A DNA stretch of 64,000 nt. Source: Tragulus kanchil (taxonomy: Eukaryota; Chordata; Mammalia; Artiodactyla; Tragulidae). Below are positions 33,268 through 45,880 of this stretch, piece by piece. The position numbers were made by a program, and so were the translations under genes. Location of the stretch: NCBI GenBank assembly GCA_022376925.1, contig JAIOJX010000024.1, forward strand, positions 166,191,608-166,255,607. The letters run 5' to 3'. Every line of letters starts with the position of its first letter. Within the stretch, counting starts at the first letter, position 1. The notes beneath the pieces were generated by a model. That model did no database searches and was not told the DNA's origin. It worked only from the letters and a program-made list of their open reading frames with translations.

Positions 33268-35526
33268 GTTGTGATACACACAGTCAGAGGCTTTAGCATA
33301 GTCAGTGAAGCAGTAGATGTTTTTCTGAAATCCCCTTGCTTTCTCTATGGTCCAACAGATGTTGGCAATTTGATCTCTGGTTCTTATGCCTTTTCTAAAT
33401 CCAGCTTGTGCATCTGGAAGTTCTTGGTTCATGGACTGCTGAAGCCTAGCTTGAAGGATTTTGAGCATAACCTTACTAGCATGTGAAATGAGATCAACTG
33501 TATGGTAGTTTGAACATTCTTTGGCATTGCCCTTCTTTGGGATTGGAATGAAAACCAACTTGCCAGTCATGTGGCCACTGCTGAGTTTTCCAAATTTTCT
33601 AAAATACTGAGCACAGCACTTTACCAGCACGATCTTTTAAGATTCTAAATAGCTCAGCTGGAATTTCATTACCTCCAAGTAGCTTTGTTCATAAGAATGC
33701 TTTCTAAGGCCCACTTGACTTCACCCTTCAGAATCTCTAGGTCTAGATGAGTGACCACATCATTGTGGTTATCCTGGTCATTAAAACCATTTTTTTCCTA
33801 TAGTTCTGTGTACTCTAGCTACCTTTTCTTAATCTTTTCTGCTTCTCTTAGGTTCTTGCAATTTTTCTCCTTTATTGTGCCCATCCTTGCATGAAATATT
33901 CCCTTGATCTCTCCAACTTTCTCCAGGTAATCTCTTGTCTTTCCTACTGTATTTTTCCCCTCTATCTCTTTGCATTTTTCATGGAAGAAGGTCTTTTTAT
34001 CTCTCCTTGTCATTCTCTGGAACTCTACATTCAGTTGGATATATCTTCCCCCTTTCTCCCTTCTTGTCTCTTTTCTTCTTTTTTCAGCTATTTGTCGGGT
34101 ATCATCTGCCAATCATTTTGCCTTCTTGCATTTCTTTTTCTTTGGAATGGTTTTGGTCACTGCCTCCTGTACAGTGTTATAAACTTCTGTCCATAGTTCG
34201 TCAGGTACTCTTTCTACAAGACCTAATTCCTTGAATCTACTCATCACCTCCACTGTATAATCATAAAGAATTTGATTTAGGCCATACCTGAATGGCCTGG
34301 TGGATTTCCCTACCTTCTTCCATTTAAGCCTGAATTTTGCAATAAGGAGGTGATGGTCTGAGCCATAATCATGTTTCTAACTGTTGCTTCTACCAAAGCA
34401 AGAGACAGTTTTTTTTTTCCCCGTTGTGATACACACAGTCAGAGGCTTTAGCATAGTCAGTGAAGCAGTAGATGTTTTTCTGAAATCCCCTTGCTTTCTC
34501 TATGGTCCAACAGATGTTGGCAATTTGATCTCTGGTTCTTATGCCTTTTCTAAATCCAGCTTGTGCATCTGGAAGTTCTTGGTTCATGGACTGCTGAAGC
34601 CTAGCTTGAAGGATTTTGAGCATAACCTTACTAGCATGTGAAATGAGATCAACTGTATGGTAGTTTGAACATTCTTTGGCATTGCCCTTCTTTGGGATTG
34701 GAATGAAAACCAACTTGCCAGTCATGTGGCCACTGCTGAGTTTTCCAAATTTTCTAAAATACTGAGCACAGCACTTTACCAGCACGATCTTTTAAGATTC
34801 TAAATAGCTCAGCTGGAATTTCATTACCTCCAAGTAGCTTTGTTCATAAGAATGCTTTCTAAGGCCCACTTGACTTCACCCTTCAGAATCTCTAGGTCTA
34901 GATGAGTGACCACATCATTGTGGTTATCCTGGTCATTAAAACCATTTTTTTCCTATAGTTCTGTGTACTCTAGCTACCTTTTCTTAATCTTTTCTGCTTC
35001 TCTTAGGTTCTTGCAATTTTTCTCCTTTATTGTGCCCATCCTTGCATGAAATATTCCCTTGATCTCTCCAACTTTCTCCAGGTAATCTCTTGTCTTTCCT
35101 ACTGTATTTTTCCCCTCTATCTCTTTGCATTTTTCATGGAAGAAGGTCTTTTTATCTCTCCTTGTCATTCTCTGGAACTCTACATTCAGTTGGATATATC
35201 TTCCCCCTTTCTCCCTTCTTGTCTCTTTTCTTCTTTTTTCAGCTATTTGTCGGGTATCATCTGCCAATCATTTTGCCTTCTTGCATTTCTTTTTCTTTGG
35301 AATGGTTTTGGTCACTGCCTCCTGTACAGTGTTATAAACTTCTGTCCATAGTTCGTCAGGTACTCTTTCTACAAGACCTAATTCCTTGAATCTACTCATC
35401 ACCTCCACTGTATAATCATAAAGAATTTGATTTAGGCCATACCTGAATGGCCTGGTGGATTTCCCTACCTTCTTCCATTTAAGCCTGAATTTTGCAATAA
35501 GGAGGTGATGGTCTGAGCCATAATCA
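33268..35526. repeat. Direct duplication 12 (about 33268-34371 and 34423-35526)
   Basis: Displacement is 1155. The filler 34372-34422 is a shortened, error-rich version of 33175-33230, the sequence immediately before copy 1, ending in an expanded T-run. Confidence 0.95.
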
Positions 35527-38084
35527 GCTCCAGATCTTGTCTTTGCTGACTCTATAGAGATTCTCCATCTTTGGCTGCAAAGAATGGAATCAGTCTGGTG
35601 ATGTCCGTGTGTAGAGTTATCTCTTGTGTTGTTGGAAAAGGGTGTTTTCTATGACCAGTGTGTTCTCTTGACAAAACTGTTAGCCTTTGCCCTGCTTAGT
35701 TTTGTACCCCAAAGCCAAACTTGCCTGTTAGTGTAGGTATCTCTTGAGTTTCTACTTTTGCATTCCAATCCTCTATGATGAAAAAGACATCTTTACTTGG
35801 TGTTAGTTCTAGAAGGTCTTGTAGGTCTTCATGAAACCAATCGGCTTCAGCTTCTTCAGCATCAGTGTTTGGGGCTTAGGCTTGGATAACTGTGATGTTG
35901 AGTGCTTTGCCTTGCAGACAAATGGAGATCATTCTATCGTTTCTGAGATTGCCCCCAAGCATTGCATTGTGCACTCTTTTATTGACTCTGAGGGCTGCCC
36001 CATTTTTTCTATGGGATTTTTGCCCTCAGTTGTAGATACAGTAGTCACCTGAGTGAAATTTTCCCATTCCTATCCATTTTAGTTCACTGATACCTAAGAT
36101 ATTGATGGTCAATCTTGCCATCTCCTGCTTGACCATGTGCAATTTACCTTGTTTCATCTACCTAACACTCCAGGTTCCTATGCAATATTGTTCTTTATAG
36201 CATTGAACTTCATTTTCACCACAAGACACATCCATAACTGAGTGTCATTTCAGCCTTGATCCAGCTGCTTCATTCCTTCTGTAGCTATTACTAATTGCCC
36301 TCCATTCTTCTCCTGTAGTGTACTGAACACCTTACGACTTGCAGAGCTCATCTTCCAGTGTCATATCATTTTTCCTTTTCATACTGTTCATGGAGATCTT
36401 GCAAGAGGAAGACTGGGGTGGTTTGCCATTCCCTCCTCCAGAGGACCACATTTTGTCAGAACTCTTCACTATGACCCTTCCATCTTGGGTGGCCCTGCAC
36501 AGCATGGCTCATAACTTCATTGAGTTATGCAAGCCTCATTGCCATGACAAGACTGTGATCCATGACAAGATCTATTTATATACTCTGCCTATTTTCTAAT
36601 TTGGGTTGTTTGGTTTTTGCTATTAAGCTGTATCAGCTGTTTGTATATTTTATTTGTAACTGGATATTAATTGTGAGTAAGCCATATCATTTGGAAATAT
36701 TTTCTCCTATTCCGTGGGTTTTCTTTGCATTTTGTTTAAAATTTCCTTTGCTGTACAAAAGCTTTTGAATTTAATTTAGTCACATTTGTTTATTTTTGTT
36801 TTTGTTTTCAGTACTCTAGGAGACAGACCAAAAAACATATTGCTACAATTTATATTAAAGAACCTTCTGCCTATACTTTCCTTTAGGAGTTATAGTATCC
36901 ATTCTTATATTTAGATGCTTAATCCATTTTGAGCTTATTTTTGTGTGTGGTGCTAAGAATGTTCTAATTTCTTTTTCTTTTTTTGGCTTGTAGCTATTCA
37001 TTTTTCCCAGCATTTATTGAAGATACTGTCTTTTCTCTGTTGTATATTCATGCCTCCTTTATCATAGATTAATTGACTGTAAATGTAAGGATTTATTTCT
37101 GGACTTTCTCTCTTGGTCCATTGGCCTATTTTTGTGCCAGTATTATATTGTTTTGATGACTGTACCTTTGTAGGATAATCTGAAGTCAAGGATCCTGATT
37201 GCTCAGCTCTTTTTATTTCTCAAGATTGCTTTGGATATTTGGGGTCTTTTGTGTCTCCATACATATTTTAAGATTTTTTTTGTTCTAGTTCTGTGAAAAA
37301 TGCCACTAGTAATTGGTAGGGACTGTAGTGAATCTGTAGATTGCCTTCAGTAGTATAGTCATTTTGACAATATTAATCCTTCCAATCCAAGAAGACAGTA
37401 TATCTTTCCATCTTTTTGTGTCATATGCAGTTTCTTTTATTGGAGTCTTAGAGCTTTTAGAGTACCAATCTTTTGCATTTGATGTGATGGTAAGTGGGAT
37501 TTTTTTTGAGTTTCTCTTTCTGATCTTTCATTTTTAGCATATATAAATGCAACAGATTTATGTGTATTAATTTTGTATCCTACAATGTAACTGAATTCAT
37601 TGGGGTCTAGTAATTTTCTGGTAGCTTCTTTAGGATTTTCTACGTATACTATCATGTCATCTGCAAACAGTGACAGTTTTGCTTCTTCTATTCCAATTCG
37701 GATTATCTTTGTTTCTTTTTCTTCTCTGATTGCAGTAGCTAGGACTTTCAAAACTATGTTGAATAGACATTGCAAGCATGACATCCCTGTCTTGTTTCTA
37801 ATCTTAGAGGAAGTGCTTTCAGCTTTTCGCAGTGATACCATCAGCAGTAGGTTTGTCATACACAGTTTTTAACATGTTGAGGTATATTCCCTCTATGCCT
37901 ACTTCCTGGAGAGATTTTTTCATACATAGGTGCTAAATATTGTCAAAAGCTTTAACTATATCTACTGAGATGATCATATAGTTTTTATTCTTCAATTTAT
38001 TGATGTGGTATATCATACTAATTGATTTGCAGATACTAAAAAAATCCTTTCTTCCCTAGGATAAATCCCACTTGACCATGGGGT

Positions 38085-38186
38085 TGTTATTGTTTAGTCA
38101 TTGAATCATGTCTGACTCTTCGTGACCCCATTGACTGTAGCCCATCAGGTGAATGCTTTACCACTGAGCCACTGGGGAAGCTCCTG
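38085..38186 (-). mobile_element. Bov-tA SINE, internally deleted, in L1 ORF2
   Basis: Reverse Bov-A end (TTTAGTCATTGAATCATGTC) is joined to the tRNA-head complement (TTTACCACTGAGCCACTGGG). TGACCATGGG and TGATCATGGG flank it as a likely target-site duplication. Confidence 0.8.
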
Positions 38187-38447
38187 ATCATGGGCTGTGA
38201 TCCTTTGAATGTGTTGTTGGATTTGGTTTGCTAGTAGTTTGTTGAGGTCTTTGTGTAGATATTGCTCAGTGATATTGACCTGTAATCTTCCTTTTTGAGA
38301 TATCCTTGTCTGATTATGGTATCAGGGTGATGGTGGACTCATGTAGTGAGTTGAGAAGGATAGATATTAGTTCTTCTCTAAACGTTTGATATTTATAGTA
38401 TTTATCTGTGAAGTTATATGGTCCTGGACTTTTATTTGTTGTAATAT

Positions 38448-38611
38448 ACTTTTTTTAACTTTTATTTATCTATTTTTGGCTGTGCTGGGTCTTTGTTGAT
38501 GTGTGGGTTTAGCTGCTCTGCGGTATGTGGGATCTTCCCAGACTAGGGATCGAACCCGTGTCTCCTGCATTGGCAGATGGGCTCTTATCCACTGAGCCAC
38601 AAGGGAAGCTC
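38448..38611 (-). mobile_element. CHR-type SINE with target-site duplication, in L1 ORF2
   Basis: Reverse tRNA-derived SINE of the common CHR type (TTTTTGGCTGTGCTGGGTCT, GATCTTCCCAGACTAGGGAT, ACTGAGCCACAAGGGAAGC). TGTTGTAATAT at 38437-38447 and 38612-38622 is an 11-base target-site duplication. Unlike the 4.8, 13.1, 20.8 and 25.1 kb copies, it has the body usual for CHR. Confidence 0.88.
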
Positions 38612-39896
38612 TGTTGTAATATTATTAATCACAGTTTTAATTTCAGTACTTGTGATTAGTTTGTTCATATTTTCTGTTTCTTCCTGATTCAGACGTATAA
38701 GGGTATACTTTTCTAGAAATTTGTTCTTTTTTTCCAGGTTGTCCATTTTAGTTGCATACAGTTGCTAGTAGTAGTGTCTTACGAACCTTTGTAATTCTGC
38801 AATGTGAGTTGTAACTTTTTTCATTTCTAACTTTATTGAGTCCTCTCCCTTATTTTTTTGGTAAGTTTGACTGCCAGTTTGCCTATTTTGTTTATCTTCT
38901 TAAAGCTTTTCATTTTATTGATCTTTGCTGTTTTCTTTGATTCTGTTTCATTTATTTCTGCCCTGATCTTTATTATTTCTTTCCTTCTTCTAACTTTGTA
39001 GGATTTTTGTTGTTGTTGTTCTTTCTCCAGTTGCTTTATGTGTTGACTGATTTTTGCTGGAATGCTATAGGAATGTCAATTAAGTGTATCTGGTCTAATC
39101 TCTCATTTAAGGCCTATGTTTTCTTACTGATTTTCTGTCCAGATGATCTGTCCTTTGATGAAAATGGGCTTTAAAGTTTCCCACTGTTATTGTGTTACTG
39201 TTGATTTCTCTTCTTATGGTGTTGGTATTTGCCTTATATATTGAGGTGTTCCTATGTTAGGTGCATACATATTTATAGTATTTGTATCTTCTTGGATTAA
39301 CCCCATCATCATTATATAGTGTCCTTGTCTCTAATAACAGTCTTTATTTTAAACCCTGTTTTGTCTGACATGAGTGTTACTACTCCAACTTTATTTTGAT
39401 TTCTATTTGCATGGGATACATTTTTCCATCCCCTCACTTTCAGTCTGTATGTATCCCTGGATCTGAAGTGAGTCTTTTCTAGACAGCATTTATACAGGTT
39501 TTCTTTTTGTATCCATTTAGCCAGTCTTTGTCTTTTGATCAGAGCATTTGATCCATTTATGTTTAAAGTAATTGTTGATATGTATGTTCTTAATGACATT
39601 TTAATTGCTTTGGATTTGTTTCTGTAGTTCTTTTTTTCTTCCCTTCCCGTTTTTTTCTATTCTATAGTGAATTGATGATAACTTTCATTTGATGTTTGGA
39701 TTCCTTTTCTTTTGTGTGTGTATCTGCTATAGATTTTCAGATTGCAGTCACCATGAGGTTTTGATATGTAAGTCTCTATGTAAACAAGCTGTTTTAAGTT
39801 CCTATTCTTTTAAGTTCAAATACATTTCCAGTATCCTTTATTTATGTTCTCCTCTTCTCACAACTGCTGATTTTGATATCATATTTTTGAGTCAAT

Positions 39897-41622
39897 GATT
39901 TCCTATCTTTACTGTATGTTTTCCTTTACCATAGAGCTTCCCTATTTATAATTTTATTGTTTCTAGTTATGACCTTTATTTTCACCTAGAGAAGGTCATT
40001 TAGCATTTGTTGCAAAGCTGATCTGATGCTGTTAAATTCTCTTAGCTTTTAGTTGTAAAATTTTTGACTTCTTTGTTGTATCTGAACAAGGAGCCTTGCT
40101 GGGTAGAGTGCTCTTGGTTATAGCTGCTTCCCTTTTCATCACTTTAAATTTATCTTGCCATTCTGTTCTGGCCTCCAGAGTTTCTGCTGAGGAATCAGTT
40201 GACAACCTTATGGGAGTTCCTTTGTATATTATTTGATGGTTTTCCTTTGTTGCTTTTAATATTTCCTTTCATCAGTTTGATTACTATGTGTCTTAGCATG
40301 TTCCTCCTTGGTTATATCCTACCTGGGACTCTGTGATTCCTGGACTTGGGTTACTTGAATTTCTCTTCCCGTGTTAGGGAAATTGTCAGCTATTATCTCT
40401 TAAAATATTTTCTCAGGTTCTTTCTCTCTCTCTTCTCCTTCTTTGACCCCTATAATGTGTATGTTGGTTCTTTTAATGTTGGTCTCTTAGGCTGTCCTTA
40501 TTTCTTTTCATTCTTTTTTCTTTATTATGTTTCACTGCAGTATTTTCCACCATTCTGTCTTCCAGCTCACTTATCCATTTTTCGGCCTCAATTATTCTGG
40601 TGTTGATCCCTTCTAGTATATTTTTCATTTCAGTTATGTGTTGTTCACTCTGTCATTTAGTTCTTCAAGATTTTTATTAAGCACTTCTTGTAAATACCTT
40701 TTTGATTTGTGCCTCCATTATTTTCTTTACGATCATTACTCTGAATTCGGTTCTAGGTAGATTTCCTATCTTTACTGTATGTTTTCCTTTACCATAGAGC
40801 TTCCCTATTTATAATTTTATTGTTTCTAGTTATGACCTTTATTTTCACCTAGAGAAGGTCATTTAGCATTTGTTGCAAAGCTGATCTGATGCTGTTAAAT
40901 TCTCTTAGCTTTTAGTTGTAAAATTTTTGACTTCTTTGTTGTATCTGAACAAGGAGCCTTGCTGGGTAGAGTGCTCTTGGTTATAGCTGCTTCCCTTTTC
41001 ATCACTTTAAATTTATCTTGCCATTCTGTTCTGGCCTCCAGAGTTTCTGCTGAGGAATCAGTTGACAACCTTATGGGAGTTCCTTTGTATATTATTTGAT
41101 GGTTTTCCTTTGTTGCTTTTAATATTTCCTTTCATCAGTTTGATTACTATGTGTCTTAGCATGTTCCTCCTTGGTTATATCCTACCTGGGACTCTGTGAT
41201 TCCTGGACTTGGGTTACTTGAATTTCTCTTCCCGTGTTAGGGAAATTGTCAGCTATTATCTCTTAAAATATTTTCTCAGGTTCTTTCTCTCTCTCTTCTC
41301 CTTCTTTGACCCCTATAATGTGTATGTTGGTTCTTTTAATGTTGGTCTCTTAGGCTGTCCTTATTTCTTTTCATTCTTTTTTCTTTATTATGTTTCACTG
41401 CAGTATTTTCCACCATTCTGTCTTCCAGCTCACTTATCCATTTTTCGGCCTCAATTATTCTGGTGTTGATCCCTTCTAGTATATTTTTCATTTCAGTTAT
41501 GTGTTGTTCACTCTGTCATTTAGTTCTTCAAGATTTTTATTAAGCACTTCTTGTAAATACCTTTTTGATTTGTGCCTCCATTATTTTCTTTACGATCATT
41601 ACTCTGAATTCGGTTCTAGGTA
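39897..41622. repeat. Direct duplication 13 (39897-40759 and 40760-41622), 863-base unit
   Basis: This is a clean head-to-tail duplication. GATTTCCTATCT occurs at 39897, 40760 and 41623, so the 12-base sequence bounds both units. The copies appear identical by eye. It lies in L1 from ORF1 to the inter-ORF/5' part of ORF2. It is shorter and cleaner than the other duplications. Confidence 0.95.
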
Positions 41623-42715
41623 GATTTCCTATCTCCATTTCACTTAGTTGTTCTGGGATTTTGTCTTGTTCCTTCTTCAGAGACATATTCTGTGCTGTCT
41701 TACTTTGTCTAACTTTCTGTGGATCAGATTTCCATTTCTTTAACTGCAGTGTTGAAGTTCTTGCTTCTGCTGTCTGCTCCTTAGTGAATGAGGCTGTCTT
41801 AGAGGCCTGTGTAGGCTTCTTAGTGGGCAGGACTGGTTCTTTCCCACTGGTGCATGGAACTGGGTCTTGTCCCTCTGCTGGGCAGGGCTATTCTCAGGAA
41901 AGACTTTAAGCAGTCTCCCGGCTGATAGGTGGAGCTTTGTTCCTGCCTTGTTGTTTATTTAGCCTCAGGTGTTCCAACATTGTAACCTACCGGGTATTGT
42001 GTGGGGCCAAGTCTTCGGAAGAAAATGGTTGTTTTCAGGAGGATTCATGCCAATGAGTACTTCCCAGAACTATTGCTGCCAGTGTCTTTGTCCCCACAGT
42101 GAGCCACAGTCCCTCCCCACCTCTTCAGTAGACCCTCAGTACAAGCAGGTAGGTCTGACTCAATCTTTTATGAGGTCGCTGCTTTTTTCCAAAGGCATTG
42201 GTATGAATGATACCTTGTAGAGTGGAGTTCTGTTTCCCTTAGTCCTGTGGAATTTCTGTGATCAAATATTACTGGCCTTCAAAGCCAGATTCTCTACAGA
42301 CTCCTCCTCCTATTGCCAGACCCCGCCTCCCAGACTTGGGAGACTTATCTGGGTCTCAGAACTTTCACTGTGTCTCACTGTGGCTTTCTCTTTGTCTTTA
42401 GATGTTGGGTATCTTTTCTGGTAGCTTTCGGCTCTACTTTTTTTTGGTCAATGTTTGTTCAGTAATTAGTTGTGATTTTGGTGTTCTCATAAGAAGAGGT
42501 AAGCTCATGTCCTTCTACTCTGCCATCTTTTGTCCCCAAGCATCTGTTGACTTTCTTCTTGGTTGGTCCTTTGTCAGCACTTAGAAATAGGTCCTTGAGA
42601 ACACAGATTTCACATGAATATTTTCTCAAAAACATACAGTCATCCCTGTGTATCCTCAGGTGCTGTCTCCTTTCAAAGTATATCTTGAATGCTTTCATTT
42701 TCCCTACCAGCATAG

Positions 42716-43180
42716 TCTAAGCCTATGCCAATTCTCACATAGTTTCTTGTAATCTAACCTCCCTATTTTGTATCCACTCTTGCCACACCCCCTCCAGTTT
42801 CTCCTCTCAGTAACCAAAGTGATCTCTCAAAAATGTAAATCAGGAGGGAACATATGTACACCTATGATTAACTCATGTTGATGTTTGCCAGTAAACAACA
42901 AAGCTCTGTAGTTATTATCCTTCAGTTAAGAAAACTGTAATTCTACCTTTCTGTTCAGACTCTCAGGTAGTTTCTTGTCGCACTTAGAATAAAATGTATA
43001 GATAGACTCCGTACTGGGCCATTGAGGTTCTATGGAACCAGCCTTTATTTGTCTTTCTGATATTCCCTCTCTCCATGATGTCACAGATGATGCCTCTAAA
43101 AGCCCTGTCCGCACATTCCCTAGACATGCTGGCTCTTCTGGGCGCCAGCCCTTCCCTGCCCAGCCTGCTCCGCTCCAGCA
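42716..43180 (-). mobile_element. L2 LINE fragment split by L1 3' end
   Basis: Old L2-like reverse sequence. The left part is 42716-42842 (AACCAAAGTGATCTCTCAAA) and the right part 42940-43180 (AGAATAAAATGTATAGATAG, then a C-rich stretch). Assigned by resemblance only. Confidence 0.5.
42843..42935 (+). mobile_element. Ruminant L1 3'-end fragment
   Basis: Forward L1 3' terminus (GAACATATGTACACCTATGA, TTAACTCATGTTGATGT, then TTATTATCCTTCAGTTAAG). Short and diverged. Confidence 0.6.
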
Positions 43181-43679
43181 TCTTCACATCTCATTATTTA
43201 ACTTTCAGCAACATCCTTATGCACCTTTAACTGAATAATTAAGTGCCTCCTCCTAAATCCATATCTGTGGCACTCATCAATAGCTCCATTCTTTGCAACT
43301 GGAAAAGAGCCCTGGAGACCCAGCATATTCAAAAAAATAAATAAATAAAGTTTTTAAAAATCAATTAGGCTTGAGGTAGGATAAAGATATATCAGTCATG
43401 CAAGTTCTTATACTTCAGAAGTTATTGAAGAATATGCTCTACCATAAGAGGTTAAGTCAAGAGAGAGGAAGACATAGGAAACAGAAAATGAGGTACCCAA
43501 CGCAGGAAATGATAGAAAACCAGTCAGTTAGATGAAAGGACTTCAGCATGGAGATCTCAAGAATAAGGTGAAATTAGTAAAGTACTTACTTTTGCCTGAA
43601 AAAAATAAAACTGAGAGAGTTTTTCAGTATCAATGACTAAATTAGGAAAAATCAGTAAGTATATATATATGTAAAATGG
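43181..43679. other. AT-rich intergenic DNA
   Basis: No gene or clear repeat. A short (AAAT)n run is near 43334-43348. Confidence 0.45.
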
Positions 43680-43880
43680 CCACTGGGAATTTCAGTGCAT
43701 GACTCAGGGAACCGAAAGCTAATGCTCTGTGGCAACCTAGAGGGGTGGGATAGGGAAGGATGTAGGGGGTTTCAAGTGGAAGGGGACATATGTATACCTA
43801 TGGCTGATTATTGTTGATGTATGGCGGAAACCATCACATTTTAAAGTAATTATCTTCTAATTAAAAATTTTAAACATTGT
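43680..43880 (+). mobile_element. Ruminant L1 3' end
   Basis: Forward L1 3' terminus: GGGGACATATGTATACCTATG, GGCTGATTATTGTTGATGTA, and a terminal AAAGTAATTATCTTCTAATT followed by an A-rich tail. Repeated at 44815-44960. Confidence 0.8.
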
Positions 43881-45880
43881 AAAAAATAAGTACATAGATA
43901 ACTAAGCAAATAAAAGAATAAGGTAATAATGGAGATTTTAAAAATTTATAAAAAGAAATTATACACTATCTAATAATGAATAATATTTATATAGATATAA
44001 TCCACTAGCATCACCTGAGAAGCCCATAGTTTTGATTGTTGTTGTTGTTTGGTCACTAAGTCACATCCAGATCTTTGCAACCACATGGACTGCAGCACAC
44101 GAGGCTGCCCTATCCTTGAATGTCTCTCAGAGTTTGCTCAAACTCATGTCTGTTGACTCAGTGATGCTATCCAACCATCTCATCCTCTGTTGCCCCCTTC
44201 TCCTCCTGCCTTCAAGCTTTCTTAGCATTAGGGTCGTCTTCAACTGTTCACATTATGTGGCCAAATTACTGGAGCTTCAGGATCAGTGTGAACATCATAT
44301 TCCAATAAGTATTCAGGGTTGATTTCCCGTGGGATTGATTGATTTTATCTTCTTGTTGTCTGAGGAACTCTCAAGAGTCAAAGGCATCGATTCTTCAGCA
44401 CTCAGCATCCTTTATGGTCCAACTCTTATGTCAGTATATGGCTACTTGAAATACCGTAGCTTTGACTCTATGGACATTTGTAGCAAAGTGATGTGTCTCT
44501 GCTTTTTACTGCACTGTCTAGATTTGTCATACTTTCTCTTCCAATGAGCAAACATCTTTTAATTTCATGGCTGCAGTCACAGACTGCAGTAATTTTGCAG
44601 CCCAAGAAAATTATATCTGTCACTGTTTCTATTTTTTACACATCTATTTGCCATGAAGTGATAGGGCAGATACCATGATGTTAGTTTTTTGAATTTTAAT
44701 CCAGCTTTTTCACTCTCCTCTTTTCACCCTCATGAAGAGTTTCTGTCATTAGAGTGGTATTATTTACATATCTGAGGTTTTTTTTCTTCAGAAGGCATAT
44801 GTGATACCCCCTATGGGCAACCTAGAGGGTGGGATAGGGAAGGATGTAGGGGTTTCAAGTGGAAGGGGACATATGTATACCTATGGCTGATTATTGTTGA
44901 TGTATGGGGAAACCATCACATTTTAAAGTAATTATCTTCTAATTAAAAATTTTAAACATTGTAAAAAATAAGTACATAGATAACTAAGCAAATAAAAGAA
45001 TAAGGTAATAATGGAGATTTTAAAAATTTATAAAAAGAAATTATACACTATCTAATAATGAATAATATTTATATAGATATAATCCACTAGCATCACCTGA
45101 GAAGCCCATAGTTTTGATTGTTGTTGTTGTTTGGTCACTAAGTCACATCCAGATCTTTGCAACCACATGGACTGCAGCACACGAGGCTGCCCTATCCTTG
45201 AATGTCTCTCAGAGTTTGCTCAAACTCATGTCTGTTGACTCAGTGATGCTATCCAACCATCTCATCCTCTGTTGCCCCCTTCTCCTCCTGCCTTCAAGCT
45301 TTCTTAGCATTAGGGTCGTCTTCAACTGTTCACATTATGTGGCCAAATTACTGGAGCTTCAGGATCAGTGTGAACATCATATTCCAATAAGTATTCAGGG
45401 TTGATTTCCCGTGGGATTGATTGATTTTATCTTCTTGTTGTCTGAGGAACTCTCAAGAGTCAAAGGCATCGATTCTTCAGCACTCAGCATCCTTTATGGT
45501 CCAACTCTTATGTCAGTATATGGCTACTTGAAATACCGTAGCTTTGACTCTATGGACATTTGTAGCAAAGTGATGTGTCTCTGCTTTTTACTGCACTGTC
45601 TAGATTTGTCATACTTTCTCTTCCAATGAGCAAACATCTTTTAATTTCATGGCTGCAGTCACAGACTGCAGTAATTTTGCAGCCCAAGAAAATTATATCT
45701 GTCACTGTTTCTATTTTTTACACATCTATTTGCCATGAAGTGATAGGGCAGATACCATGATGTTAGTTTTTTGAATTTTAATCCAGCTTTTTCACTCTCC
45801 TCTTTTCACCCTCATGAAGAGGCTCTTTAGTTCCTCTTCAGTTTCTGTCATTAGAGTGGTATTATTTACATATCTGAGGT
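43732..45880. repeat. Direct duplication 14 (about 43732-44780 and 44814-45880)
   Basis: Displacement is 1082. The end of copy 1 near 44735 lacks 20 bases present in copy 2 near 45820. The filler at 44783-44814 does not match either flank well. G-run lengths differ near 43741 and 44826. Confidence 0.95.
44035..44782 (-). mobile_element. BovB 3' part (first copy)
   Basis: BovB from its 3' terminus (after a GTTGTTGTTGTT run). The catalytic YADD box reads YVNN on the minus strand near 44757-44771, so both Asp residues are lost. Repeated from 45117. Confidence 0.88.

Larger units (their letters stand above)
31378..36560 (-). pseudogene. BovB endonuclease/reverse transcriptase pseudogene
   Basis: Minus-strand pieces in order from 5' to 3': endonuclease region around 35520-36560, pre-RT segment 33819-34112 and its duplicate 34974-35267, and RT segment 33235-33630 and its duplicate 34390-34785 (QAGFRKGIRTRDQIA, RT motif). 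A YADD box follows at 32854-32865, then the C-terminal domain 31787-32029. Stops, frameshifts and two nested insertions prevent function. Confidence 0.85.
31378..36570 (-). mobile_element. Near-full-length BovB LINE inserted in L1
   Basis: BovB runs from 3' terminus (31378) to 5' end (about 36570), flanked by TCTATTTA. The span is 5193 bases. Removing duplication 12 (1155), the retrocopy (about 717) and a SINE (about 170) leaves about 3.15 kb, close to the usual 3.2 kb of BovB. The 5' part at 35520-36570 corresponds to the endonuclease region. Confidence 0.88.
36600..39600 (-). pseudogene. L1 ORF2 pseudogene (endonuclease-reverse transcriptase)
   Basis: The N-terminal endonuclease fragment is at 39312-39599 (TLNINGSNALIKRQRLAKW, then EKTHFRSRDTYRLKVRGW). 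The RT fragment at 37437-37859 carries FADD at 37656-37667, the catalytic box. The frame is broken between fragments, and a Bov-tA and a CHR SINE are inserted. ORF2p would nick target DNA and reverse transcribe L1 RNA; this copy cannot. Confidence 0.85.
36571..42537 (-). mobile_element. Near-full-length L1, right part
   Basis: L1 resumes after BovB and runs through ORF2, the ORF1 region (40400-41640) and the 5' UTR. It ends at the canonical 5' start (reverse complement of GGGGACAAAAGATGGCAGAG) near 42537. With the left part and after removing duplications and SINEs, the element is about 5.7 kb. It is inactive because of stops and insertions. Confidence 0.85.

Noticed and set aside
33819..34112. 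97-codon basic, charged open frame that looks protein-like
   Set aside because: Recognised as the pre-RT segment of BovB, not a host gene.
28137..42546. AAACATCTG / AAGCATCTG as target-site duplication of the near-full-length L1
   Set aside because: Eight of nine bases match, but the left copy does not abut the L1 tail cleanly, so it is too weak to claim.
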